NCBI GenBank assembly: GCA_920105625.2
Contig: OV050030.1
Coordinates: 70,779,611-70,843,610 of the forward strand
Length of the DNA stretch: 64,000 nt
DNA from: Clusia tigrina
Lineage: Eukaryota > Arthropoda > Insecta > Diptera > Clusiidae
Direction: 5' to 3'
Notes under the pieces: model-generated
Seen by the model: the letters and a program-made list of their open reading frames with translations, nothing else
Told to the model about the DNA's origin: nothing
Databases searched by the model: none
Made by a program: the position numbers and the translations under genes
Part shown: positions 50,579-62,311 of the stretch, in pieces
How the letters are laid out: the number at the start of each line of letters is the position of its first letter
Position numbering within the stretch: the stretch's first letter is position 1

Positions 50579-52448
50579 TTCACTGTAAGGCAATTTTCCC
50601 CCAAGCATTTTTTATTATGTCTCAGAAATCAACAGAACACCAATTATGAACCCTCCCAAGAATCGAAAATGGACCTACAGCTGTTGTAATCTGTACATCC
50701 AGACAACTAGGCTAACTGCAGGTGGTGAACTGACTGATCAAATTCTGTCCCTGTTCTGTCTCATTCCACCACACTCTAATCAACTCTGTCTCATTATTAG
50801 CCCTCTTTTGTTCCGTTAGGTCTCTCTCTCTGTTTTTTTTGTTACATTTCAGTGGTATCATAATACATTGCTTTTGTTAATGGCTGGCTAATTAAGCCTG
50901 ATCACACTAACCTTCTAGGATACATTCTATAAAGTTTACAATTTCTTGTGAAGATTCGTCAGTACACATAGATGTCACCTTTTTTTACCGAATTCATTCT
51001 GTAAATGTGAGTAAGTCGATAGTCGTCATTTCTGTGAATATGAAGATTATTTTTTTAACGAATTTATTGACAAGACTAGTTACAACAGTAGTTGCAATTG
51101 CGTATGTGTGGTTATGCGACCGTAATAATTTTTCAGAAGAAGAAGAAGAATTATTGAAACATTTTTTGGGCTGTTCTTATAGCTATTTCGGACACGCCAC
51201 TTGTCCTCATCAGAGATCTTTCAATGTAAGGCAATTTTCCCCCAAGCATTTTTTATTATGTCTCAGAAATCAACAGCACACCAATTATGAACCCTCCCAG
51301 GAATCGAAACTGGACCTACAGCTGTTGTAATCTGTCCATCCAGACAACACGGCTAACTGCAGGTGGTGAACTGACTGATCAAATTCTGTCCCTGTACTGT
51401 CTCATTCCACCACACTCTAATCAACTCTGTCTCATTATTACCCCTCTTTTATTCCGTTAGGTCTCTCTCTCTGTTTTGTGTTACATTTCAGTGGTATCAT
51501 AGTACATTGCTTTTGTTAATGGCTGGCTAATTAAGCCTGATCACACTAACCTTCTAGGATACATTCTATAAAGTTTACAATTTCTTGTGAAGATTCGTCA
51601 GTACACATAGATGTCACCTTTTTTTACCGAATTCATTCTGTAAATGTGAGTAAGTCGATAGTCGTCATTTCTGTGAATATGAAGATTATTTTTGTAACGA
51701 ATTTATTGACAAGACTAGTTACAACAGTAGTTGCAATTGCGTATGTGTGGTTATGCGACCGCAATAATTTTTCAGAAGAAGAAGAAGAATTATTGAAACA
51801 TTTTTTTGGCTGTTCTTATAGCTATTTCGGACACGCAACTTGTCCTCATCCAAGATCTTTCAATGTAAGGCAATTTTTCCCCAAGCATTTTTTATTATGT
51901 CTGAGAAATCAACAGAACACCAATTAGGAACCCTCCCAAGAATCGAAACTGGACCTACAGCTGTTGTAATCTGTCCATTCAGACAACTAGGCTAACTGCA
52001 GGTGGTGAACTGACTGATCAAATTCTGTGCCTGTACTGTCACATTCCTCCACACTCTAATCAACTCTGTCTCATTATTACCCTTCTTTTGTTCCGTTAGG
52101 TCTCTCTCTCTGTTTTTTGTTACATTTCAGTGGTATCATAGTACATTGCTTTTGTTAATGGTTGGCTAATTAAGCCTGATCACACTAACCTTCTAGGATA
52201 CATTCTATAAAGTTTACAATTTCTTGTGAAGATTCGTCAGTAGACATAGCTGTCACCTTTTTTACCGTATTCATTCTGTAAATGTGAGTAAGTCGATAGT
52301 CGTCATTTCTGTGAATATGAAGATTATTTTTGTAACGAATTTATTGACAAGACAAGTTACAACAGTAGTTGCAATTGCGTATGTGTGGTTATGCCACCGT
52401 AATAATTTTTCAGAAGAAGAAGAAGAATTATTGAAACATTTTTTTGGC

Positions 52449-52496
52449 AGATCTTATAGCTATTTCGGACACGTCACTTGTCCTCATCAGAGATCT
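52449..52496 (-). ncRNA. Hammerhead ribozyme, complete motif (M monomer)
   Basis: Core and stems intact; zone 6 8-mer. Confidence 0.86.
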
Positions 52497-53087
52497 TTCA
52501 CTGTAAGGCAATTTTCCCCCAAGCATTTTTTATTATGTCTCAGAAATCAACAGAACACCAATTATGAACCCTCCCAAGAATCGAAACTGGACCTACAGCT
52601 GTTGTAATCTGTCCATCCAGACAACTAGGCTAACTGCAGGTGGTGAACTGACTGATCAAATTCTGTCCCTGTACTGTCTCATTCCACCACACTCTAATCA
52701 ACTCTGTCTCATTATTACCCCCTTTTGTTCCGTTAGGTCTCTCTCTCTCTGTTTTTTGTTACATTTCAGTGGTATCATAGCACATTGCTTTTGTTAATGG
52801 CTGGCTAATTAAGCCTGATCACACTAACCTTCTAGGATACATTCTATAAAGTTTACAATTTCTTGTGAAGATTCGTCAGTAGACATAGATGTCACCTTTT
52901 TTACCGTATTCATTCTGTAAATGTGAGTAAGTCGATAGTCGTCAATTCTGTGAATATGAAGATTATTTTTGTCACGAATTTATTGACAAGACAAGTTACA
53001 ACAGTAGTTGCAATTGCGTATGTGTGGTTATGCCACCGTAATAATTTTTCAGAAGAAGAAGAAGAATTCTTGAAACATTTTTTTGGC

Positions 53088-53135
53088 AGATCTTATAGCT
53101 ATTTCGGACACGCCACTTGTCCTCATCAGAGATCT
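53088..53135 (-). ncRNA. Hammerhead ribozyme, complete motif (N/E chimera)
   Basis: Core and 6-bp stem I intact with loop II AGUGGCG, inherited from the N side of the chimeric monomer 52923. Confidence 0.85.
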
Positions 53136-54326
53136 TTCAATGTAAGGCAATTTTCCCCCAAGCATTTTTTATTATGTCTCAGCAATCAACAGCACACCAA
53201 TTATGAACCCTCCCAAGAATCGAAACTGGACCTACAGCTGTTGTAATCTGTCCATCCAGACAACACGGCTAACTGCAGGTGGTGAACTGACTGATCAAAT
53301 TCTGTCCCTGTACTGTCTCATTCCACCACACTCTAATCAACTCTGTCTCATTATTACCCCTCTTTTATTCCGTTAGGTCTCTCTCTCTGTTTTTTGTTAC
53401 ATTTCAGTGGTATCATAGTACATTGCTTTTGTTAATGGCTGGCTAATTAAGCCTGATCACACTAACCTTCTAGGATACATTCTATAAAGTTTACAATTTC
53501 TTGTGAAGATTCGTCAGTAGACATAGATGTCACCTTTTTTACCGTATTCATTCTGTAAATGTGAGTAAGTCGATAGTCGTCAATTGACAAGACAAGTTAC
53601 AACAGAAGTTGCAATTGCGTATATGTGGTTATGCCACCGTAATAATTTTTCAGACGAAGAAGAAGAATTATTGAAACATTTTTTTGGCAGATCTTATAGC
53701 TATTTCGGACACGCCACTTGTCCTCATCCAAGATCTTTCAATGTAAGGCAATTTTTCCCCAAGCATTTTTTATTATGTCTCAGAAATCAACAGAACACCA
53801 ATTAGGAACCCTCCCAAGAATCGAAACTGGACCTACAGCTGTTGTAATCTGTCCATCCAGACAACTAGGCTAACTGCAGGTGGTGAACTGACTGATCAAA
53901 TTCTGTGCCTGTACTGTCACATTCCACCACACTCTAATCAACTCTGTCTCATTATTACCCTTCTTTTGTTCTGTTAGGTCTCTCTCTCTGTTTTTTGTTA
54001 CATTTCAGTGGTATCATAGTACATTGCTTTTGTTAATGGTTGGCTAATTAAGCCTGATCACACTAACCTTCTAGGATACATTCTATAAAGTTTACAATTT
54101 CTTGTGAAGATTCGTCAGTAGACATAGATGTCACCTTTTTTACCGTATTCATTCTGTAAATGTGAGTAAGTCGATAGTCGTCATTTCTGTGAATATGAAG
54201 ATTATTTTTGTAACGAATTTATTGACAAGACAAGTTACAACAGTAGTTGCAATTGCGTATGTGTGGTTATGCCACCGTAATAATTTTTCAGAAGAAGAAG
54301 AAGAATTATTGAAACATTTTTTTGGC

Positions 54327-54374
54327 AGATCTTATAGCTATTTCGGACACGTCACTTGTCCTCATCAGAGATCT
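54327..54374 (-). ncRNA. Hammerhead ribozyme, complete motif (M monomer)
   Basis: Core and stems intact. Confidence 0.86.
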
Positions 54375-55605
54375 TTCACTGTAAGGCAATTTTCCCCCAA
54401 GCATTTTTTATTATGTCTCAGAAATCAACAGAACACCAATTATGAACCCTCCCAAGAATCGAAAATGGACCTACAGCTGTTGTAATCTGTACATCCAGAC
54501 AACTAGGCTAACTGCAGGTGGTGAACTGACTGATCAAATTCTGTCCCTGTTCTGTCTCATTCCACCACACTCTAATCAACTCTGTCTCATTATTAGCCCT
54601 CTTTTGTTCCGTTAGGTCTCTCTCTCTGTTTTTTTTGTTACATTTCAGTGGTATCATAATACATTGCTTTTGTTAATGGCTGGCTAATTAAGCCTGATCA
54701 CACTAACCTTCTAGGATACATTCTATAAAGTTTACAATTTCTTGTGAAGATTCGTCAGTACACATAGATGTCACCTTTTTTTACCGAATTCATTCTGTAA
54801 ATGTGAGTAAGTCGATAGTCGTCATTTCTGTGAATATGAAGATTATTTTTGTAACGAATTTATTGACAAGACTAGTTACAACAGTAGTTGCAATTGCGTA
54901 CGTGTGGTTATGCGACCGTAATAATTTTTCAGAAGAAGAAGAAGAATTATTGAAACATTTTTTTGGCTGTTCTTATAGCTATTTCGGACACGCCACTTGT
55001 CCTCATCAGAGATCTTTCAATGTAAGGCAATTTTCCCCCAAGCATTTTTTATTATGTCTCAGAAATCAACAGCACACCAATTATGAACCCTCCCAGGAAT
55101 CGAAACTGGACCTACAGCTGTTGTAATCTGTCCATCCAGACAACACGGCTAACTGCAGGTGGTGAACTGACTGATCAAATTCTGTCCCTGTACTGTCTCA
55201 TTCCACCACACTCTAATCAACTCTGTCTCATTATTACCCCTCTTTTATTCCGTTAGGTCTCTCTCTCTGTTTTTTGTTACATTTCAGTGGTATCATAGTA
55301 CATTGCTTTTGTTAATGGCTGGCTAATTAAGCCTGATCACACTAACCTTCTAGGATACATTCTATAAAGTTTACAATTTCTTGTGAAGATTCGTCAGTAG
55401 ACATAGATGTCACCTTTTTTACCGTATTCATTCTGTAAATGTGAGTAAGTCGATAGTCGTCATTTCTGTGAATATGAAGATTATTTTTGTAACGAATTTA
55501 TTGACAAGACAAGTTACAACAGTAGTTGCAATTGCGTATGTGTGGTTATGCCACCGTAATAATTTTTCAGAAGAAGAAGAAGAATTATTGAAACATTTTT
55601 TTGGC

Positions 55606-55653
55606 AGATCTTATAGCTATTTCGGACACGTCACTTGTCCTCATCAGAGATCT
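55606..55653 (-). ncRNA. Hammerhead ribozyme, complete motif (M monomer)
   Basis: Core and stems intact; duplicate of the M copy at 54162. Confidence 0.86.
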
Positions 55654-58600
55654 TTCACTGTAAGGCAATTTTCCCCCAAGCATTTTTTATTATGTCTCAG
55701 AAATCAACAGAACACCAATTATGAACCCTCCCAAGAATCGAAAATGGACCTACAGCTGTTGTAATCTGTACATCCAGACAACTAGGCTAACTGCAGGTGG
55801 TGAACTGACTGATCAAATTCTGTCCCTGTTCTGTCTCATTCCACCACACTCTAATCAACTCTGTCTCATTATTAGCCCTCTTTTGTTCCGTTAGGTCTCT
55901 CTCTCTGTTTTTTTTGTTACATTTCAGTGGTATCATAATACATTGCTTTTGTTAATGGCTGGCTAATTAAGCCTGATCACACTAACCTTCTAGGATACAT
56001 TCTATAAAGTTTACAATTTCTTGTGAAGATTCGTCAGTACACATAGATGTCACCTTTTTTTACCGAATTCATTCTGTAAATGTGAGTAAGTCGATAGTCG
56101 TCATTTCTGTGAATATGAAGATTATTTTTGTAACGAATTTATTGACAAGACTAGTTACAACAGTAGTTGCAATTGCGTATGTGTGGTTATGCGACCGTAA
56201 TAATTTTTCAGAAGAAGAAGAAGAATTATTGAAACATTTTTTTGGCTGTTCTTATAGCTATTTCGGACACGCCACTTGTCCTCATCAGAGATCTTTCAAT
56301 GTAAGGCAATTTTCCCCCAAGCATTTTTTATTATGTCTCAGAAATCAACAGCACACCAATTATGAACCCTCCCAGGAATCGAAACTGGACCTACAGCTGT
56401 TGTAATCTGTCCATCCAGACAACACGGCTAACTGCAGGTGGTGAACTGACTGATCAAATTCTGTCCCTGTACTGTCTCATTCCACCACACTCTAATCAAC
56501 TCTGTCTCATTATTACCCCTCTTTTATTCCGTTAGGTCTCTCTCTCTGTTTTTTGTTACATTTCAGTGGTATCATAGTACATTGCTTTTGTTAATGGCTG
56601 GCTAATTAAGCCTGATCACACTAACCTTCTAGGATACATTCTATAAAGTTTACAATTTCTTGTGAAGATTCGTCAGTAGACATAGATGTCACCTTTTTTA
56701 CCGTATTCATTCTGTAAATGTGAGTAAGTCGATAGTCGTCAATTGACAAGACAAGTTACAACAGAAGTTGCAATTGCGTATGTGTGGTTATGCCACCGTA
56801 ATAATTTTTCAGACGAAGAAGAAGAAGTATTGAAACATTTTTTTGGCAGATCTTATAGCTATTTCGGACACGCCACTTGTCCTCATCCAAGATCTTTCAA
56901 TGTAAGGCAATTTTTCCCCAAGCTTTTTTTATTATGTCTCAGAAATCAACAGAACACCAATTAGGAACCCTCCCAAGAATCGAAACTGGACCTACAGCTG
57001 TTGTAATCTGTCCATCCAGACAACTAGGCTAACTGCAGGTGGTGAACTGACTGATCAAATTCTGTGCCTGTACGGTCACATTCCACCACACTCTAATCAA
57101 CTCTGTCTCATTATTAACCCTCTTTTGTTCCGTTAGGTCTCTCTCTCTGTTTTTTGTTACATTTCAGTATCATAGTACATTGCTTTTGTTAATGGCTGGC
57201 TAATTAAGCCTGATCACACTAACCTTCTAGGATACATTCTATAAAGTTTACAATTTCTTGTGAAGATTCGTCAGTACACATAGATGTCACCTTTTTTTAC
57301 CGAATTCATTCTGTAAATGTGAGTAAGTCGATAGTCGTCATTTCTGTGAATATGAAGATTATTTTTGTAACGAATTTATTGACAAGACTAGTTACAACAG
57401 TAGTTGCAATTGCGTATGTGTGGTTATGCGACCGTAATAATTTTTCAGAAGAAGAAGAAGAATTATTGAAACATTTTTTTGGCTGTTCTTATAGCTATTT
57501 CGGACACGCGACTTGTCCTCATCAGAGATCTTTCAATGTAAGGCAATTTTCCCCCAAGCATTTTTTATTATGTCTCAGAAATCAACAGCACACCAATTAT
57601 GAACCCTCCCAGGAATCGAAACTGGACCTACAGCTGTTGTAATCTGTCCATCCAGACAACACGGCTAACTGCAGGTGGTGAACTGACTGATCAAATTCTG
57701 TCCCTGTACTGTCTCATTCCACCACACTCTAATCAACTCTGTCTCATTATTACCCCTCTTTTATTCCGTTAGGTCTCTCTCTCTGTTTTTTGTTACATTT
57801 CAGTGGTAACATAGTACATTGCTTTTGTTAATGGCTGGCTAATTAAGCCTGATCACACTAACCTTCTAGGATACATTCTATAAAGTTTACAATTTCTTGT
57901 GAAGATTCGTCAGTAGACATAGATGTCACCTTTTTTACCGTATTCATTCTGTAAATGTGAGTAAGTCGATAGTCGTCAATTGACAAGACAAGTTACAACA
58001 GAAGTTGCAATTGCGTATGTGTGGTTATGCCACCGTAATAATTTTTCAGACGAAGAAGAAGAATTATTGAAACATTTTTTTGGCAGATCTTATAGCTATT
58101 TCGGACACGCCACTTGTCCTCATCCAAGATCTTTCAATGTAAGGCAATTTTTCCCCAAGCATTTTTTATTATGTCTCAGAAATCAACAGAACACCAATTA
58201 GGAACCCTCCCAAGAATCGAAACTGGACCTACAGCTGTTGTAATCTGTCCATCCAGACAACTAGGCTAACTGCAGGTGGTGAACTGACTGATCAAATTCT
58301 GTGCCTGTACTGTCACATTCCACCACACTCTAATCAACTCTGTCTCATTATTACCCTTCTTTTGTTCTGTTAGGTCTCTCTCTCTGTTTTTTGTTACATA
58401 TCAGTGGTATCATAGTACATTGCTTTTGTTAATGGTTGGCTAATTAAGCCTGATCACACTAACCTTCTAGGATACATTCTATAAAGTTTACAATTTCTTG
58501 TGAAGATTCGTCAGTACACATAGATGTCACCTTTTTTTACCGAATTCATTCTGTAAATGTGAGTAAGTCGATAGTCGTCATTTCTGTGAATATGAAGATT

Positions 58601-59962
58601 ATTTTTGTAACGAATTTATTGACAAGACTAGTTACAACAGTAGTTGCAATTGCGTATGTGTGGTTATGCGACCGTAATAATTTTTCAGAAGAAGAAGAAG
58701 AATTATTGAAACATTTTTTTGGCTGTTCTTATAGCTATTTCGGACACGCCACTTGTCCTCATCAGAGATCTTTCAATGTAAGGCAATTTTCCCCCAAGCA
58801 TTTTTTATTATGTCTCAGAAATCAACAGCACACCAATTATGAACCCTCCCAGGAATCGAAACTGGACCTACAGCTGTTGTAATCTGTCCATCCAGACAAC
58901 ACGGCTAACTGCAGGTGGTGAACTGACTGATCAAATTCTGTCCCTGTACTGTCTCATTCCACCACACTCTAATCAACTCTGTCTCTTTATTACCCCTCTT
59001 TTATTCCGTTAGGTCTCTCTCTCTGTTTTTTGTTACATTTCAGTGGTATCATAGTACATTGCTTTTGTTAATGGCTGGCTAATTAAGCCTGATCACACTA
59101 ACCTTCTAGGATACATTCTATAAAGTTTACAATTTCTTGTGAAGATTCGTCAGTAGACATAGATGTCACCTTTTTTACCGTATTCATTCTGTAAATGTGA
59201 GTAAGTCGATAGTCGTCAATTGACAAGACAAGTTACAACAGAAGTTGCAATTGCGTATGTGTGATTATGCCACCGTAATAATTTTTCAGACGAAGAAGAA
59301 GAAGTATTGAAACATTTTTTTGGCAGATCTTATAGCTATTTCGGACACGCCACTTGTCCTCATCCAAGATCTTTCAATGTAAGGCAATTTTTCCCCAAGC
59401 TTTTTTTATTATGTCTCAGAAATCAACAGAACACCAATTAGGAACCCTCCCAAGAATCGAAACTGGACCTACAGCTGTTGTAATCTGTCCATCCAGACAA
59501 CTAGGCTAACTGCAGGTGGTGAACTGACTGATCAAATTCTGTGCCTGTACGGTCACATTCCACCACACTCTAATCAACTCTGTCTCATTATTACCCTTCT
59601 TTTGTTCCGTTAGGTCTCTCTCTCTGTTTTTTGTTACATTTCAGTGGTATCATAGTACATTGCTTTTGTTAATGGTTGGCTAATTAAGCCTGATCACACT
59701 AACCTTCTAGGATACATTCTATAAAGTTTACAATTTCTTGTGAAGATTCGTCAGTAGACATAGATGTCACCTTTTTTACCGTATTCATTCTGTAAATGTG
59801 AGTAAGTCGATAGTCGTCATTTCTGTGAATATGAAGATTATTTTTGTAACGAATTTATTGACAAGACAAGTTACAACAGTAGTTGCAATTGCGTATGTGT
59901 GGTTATGCCACCGTAATAATTTTTCAGAAGAAGAAGAAGAATTATTGAAACATTTTTTTGGC

Positions 59963-60010
59963 AGATCTTATAGCTATTTCGGACACGTCACTTGTCCTCA
60001 TCAGAGATCT
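59963..60010 (-). ncRNA. Hammerhead ribozyme, complete motif (M monomer)
   Basis: Core and stems intact; zone 7. Confidence 0.86.
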
Positions 60011-61837
60011 TTCACTGTAAGGCAATTTTCCCCCAAGCATTTTTTATTATGTCTCAGAAATCAACAGAACACCAATTATGAACCCTCCCAAGAATCGAAA
60101 CTGGACCTACAGCTGTTGTAATCTGTCCATCCAGACAACTAGGCTAACTGCAGGTGATGAACTGACTGATCAAATTCTGTCCCTGTTCTGTCTCATTCCA
60201 CCACACTCTAATCAACTCTGTCTCATTATTAACCCTCTTTTGTTCCGTTAGGTCTCTCTCTCTGTTTTTTGTTACATTTCAGTATCATAGTACATTGCTT
60301 TTGTTAATGGCTGGCTAATTAAGCCTGATCACACTAACCTTCTAGGATACATTCTATAAAGTTTACAATTTCTTGTGAAGATTCGTCAGTACACATAGAT
60401 GTCACCTTTTTTTACCGAATTCATTCTGTAAATGTGAGTAAGTCGATAGTCGTCATTTCTGTGAATATGAAGATTATTTTTGTAACGAATTTATTGACAA
60501 GACTAGTTACAACAGTAGTTGCAATTGCGTATGTGTGGTTATGCGACCGTAATAATTTTTCAGAAGAAGAAGAAGAATTATTGAAACATTTTTTTGGCTG
60601 TTCTTATAGCTATTTCGGACACGCGACTTGTCCTCATCAGAGATCTTTCAATGTAAGGCAATTTTCCCCCAAGCATTTTTTATTATGTCTCAGAAATCAA
60701 CAGCACACCAATTATGAACCCTCCCAGGAATCGAAACTGGACCTACAGCTGTTGTAATCTGTCCATCCAGACAACACGGCTAACTGCAGGTGGTGAACTG
60801 ACTGATCAAATTCTGTCCCTGTACTGTCTCATTCCACCACACTCTAATCAACTCTGTCTCATTATTACCCCTCTTTTATTCCGTTAGGTCTCTCTCTCTG
60901 TTTTTTGTTACATTTCAGTGGTAACATAGTACATTGCTTTTGTTAATGGCTGGCTAATTAAGCCTGATCACAATAACCTTCTAGGATACATTCTATAAAG
61001 TTTACAATTTCTTGTGAAGATTCGTCAGTAGACATAGATGTCACCTTTTTTACCGTATTCATTCTGTAAATGTGAGTAAGTCGATAGTCGTCAATTGACA
61101 AGACAAGTTACAACAGAAGTTGCAATTGCGTATGTGTGGTTATGCCACCGTAATAATTTTTCAGACGAAGAAGAAGAATTATTGAAACATTTTTTTGGCA
61201 GATCTTATAGCTATTTCGGACACGCCACTTGTCCTCATCCAAGATCTTTCAATGTAAGGCAATTTTTCCCCAAGCATTTTTTATTATGTCTCAGAAATCA
61301 ACAGAACACCAATTAGGAACCCTCCCAAGAATCGAAACTGGACCTACAGCTGTTGTAATCTGTCCATCCAGACAACTAGGCTAACTGCAGGTGGTGAACT
61401 GACTGATCAAATTCTGTGCCTGTACTGTCACATTCCACCACACTCTAATCAACTCTGTCTCATTATTACCCTTCTTTTGTTCTGTTAGGTCTCTCTCTCT
61501 GTTTTTTGTTACATTTCAGTGGTATCATAGTACATTGCTTTTGTTAATGGTTGGCTAATTAAGCCTGATCACACTAACCTTCTAGGATACATTCTATAAA
61601 GTTTACAATTTCTTGTGAAGATTCGTCAGTAGACATAGATGTCACCTTTTTTACCGTATTCATTCTGTAAATGTGAGTAAGTCGATAGTCGTCATTTCTG
61701 TGAATATGAAGATTATTTTTGTAACGAATTTATTGACAAGACAAGTTACAACAGTAGTTGCAATTGCGTATGTGTGGTTATGCCACCGTAATAATTTTTC
61801 AGAAGAAGAAGAAGAATTATTGAAACATTTTTTTGGC

Positions 61838-61885
61838 AGATCTTATAGCTATTTCGGACACGTCACTTGTCCTCATCAGAGATCT
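61838..61885 (-). ncRNA. Hammerhead ribozyme, complete motif (M monomer)
   Basis: Core and stems intact. In this monomer the tRNA-related segment has lost CAG of CTACAGCTGTTG (near 61985). Confidence 0.86.
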
Positions 61886-62311
61886 TTCACTGTAAGGCAA
61901 TTTTCCCCCAAGCATTTTTTATTATGTCTCAGAAATCAACAGAACACCAATTATGAACCCTCCCAAGAATCGAAACTGGACCTACCTGTTGTAATCTGTC
62001 CATCCAGACAACTAGGCTAACTGCAGGTGGTGAACTGACTGATCAAATTCTGTCCCTGTTCTGTCTCATTCCACCACACTCTAATCAACTCTGTCTCATT
62101 ATTAACCCTCTTTTGTTCCGTTACGTCTCTCTCTCTCTGTTTTTTGTTACATTTCAGTGGTATCATAGTACATTGCTTTTGTTAATGGCTGGCTAATTAA
62201 GCCTGATCACACTAACCTTCTAGGATACATTCTATAAAGTTTACAATTTCTTGTGAAGATTCGTCAGTACACATAGATGTCACCTTTTTTTACCGAATTC
62301 ATTCTGTAAAT

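Larger units (their letters stand above)
45292..51006. repeat. Zone 6 HOR, 9-mer (5,715 bp)
   Basis: Monomers start at 45292 (E, TTTTTTGGGCTG), 45931 (L-like, GACCGCAAT), 46569 (M), 47208 (N-like, GTCACG, GAATTGTAGAAAC), 47847 (E, CTCGGCAATC), 48485 (T, GCGTATATGTGG), 49086 (M, CGAAAATGG), 49728 (E) and 50366 (M, CGAAAATGG). The unit restarts at 51007. M copies 49086 and 50366 share TGTACATCC, ATTAGCCC and CATAATAC, so an M-E dimer is duplicated inside the unit. Confidence 0.9.
51007..56081. repeat. Zone 6 HOR, 8-mer derivative of the 9-mer (5,075 bp)
   Basis: Monomers start at 51007 (E, TTTTTTGGGCTG), 51646 (L-like, GACCGCAAT), 52284 (M), 52923 (N front with E rear), 53561 (T, GCGTATATGTGG), 54162 (M), 54803 (E) and 55441 (M). 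It matches the preceding 9-mer member by member except that N and E are merged into the one monomer at 52923. The length difference is 640 bp, one monomer. Confidence 0.92.
56082..62311. repeat. Zone 7, mixed E-T and E-T-M units
   Basis: Units: E 56082 with T/M chimera 56720 (1,237 bp); E 57319 with T/M chimera 57957 (1,240 bp); E 58559, T 59197, M 59798 (1,875 bp); E 60434, T 61072, M 61673 (1,878 bp). T copies 56720 and 59197 share GAAGAAGTATTG, AAGCTTTTTTT and TACGGTCACATT. E copies 57319 and 60434 share CACGCGACTTG and GTGGTAACATAG. The M tail variant TTTCAGTATCATAG (loss of TGG) occurs at 57165 and 60277. Confidence 0.9.
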
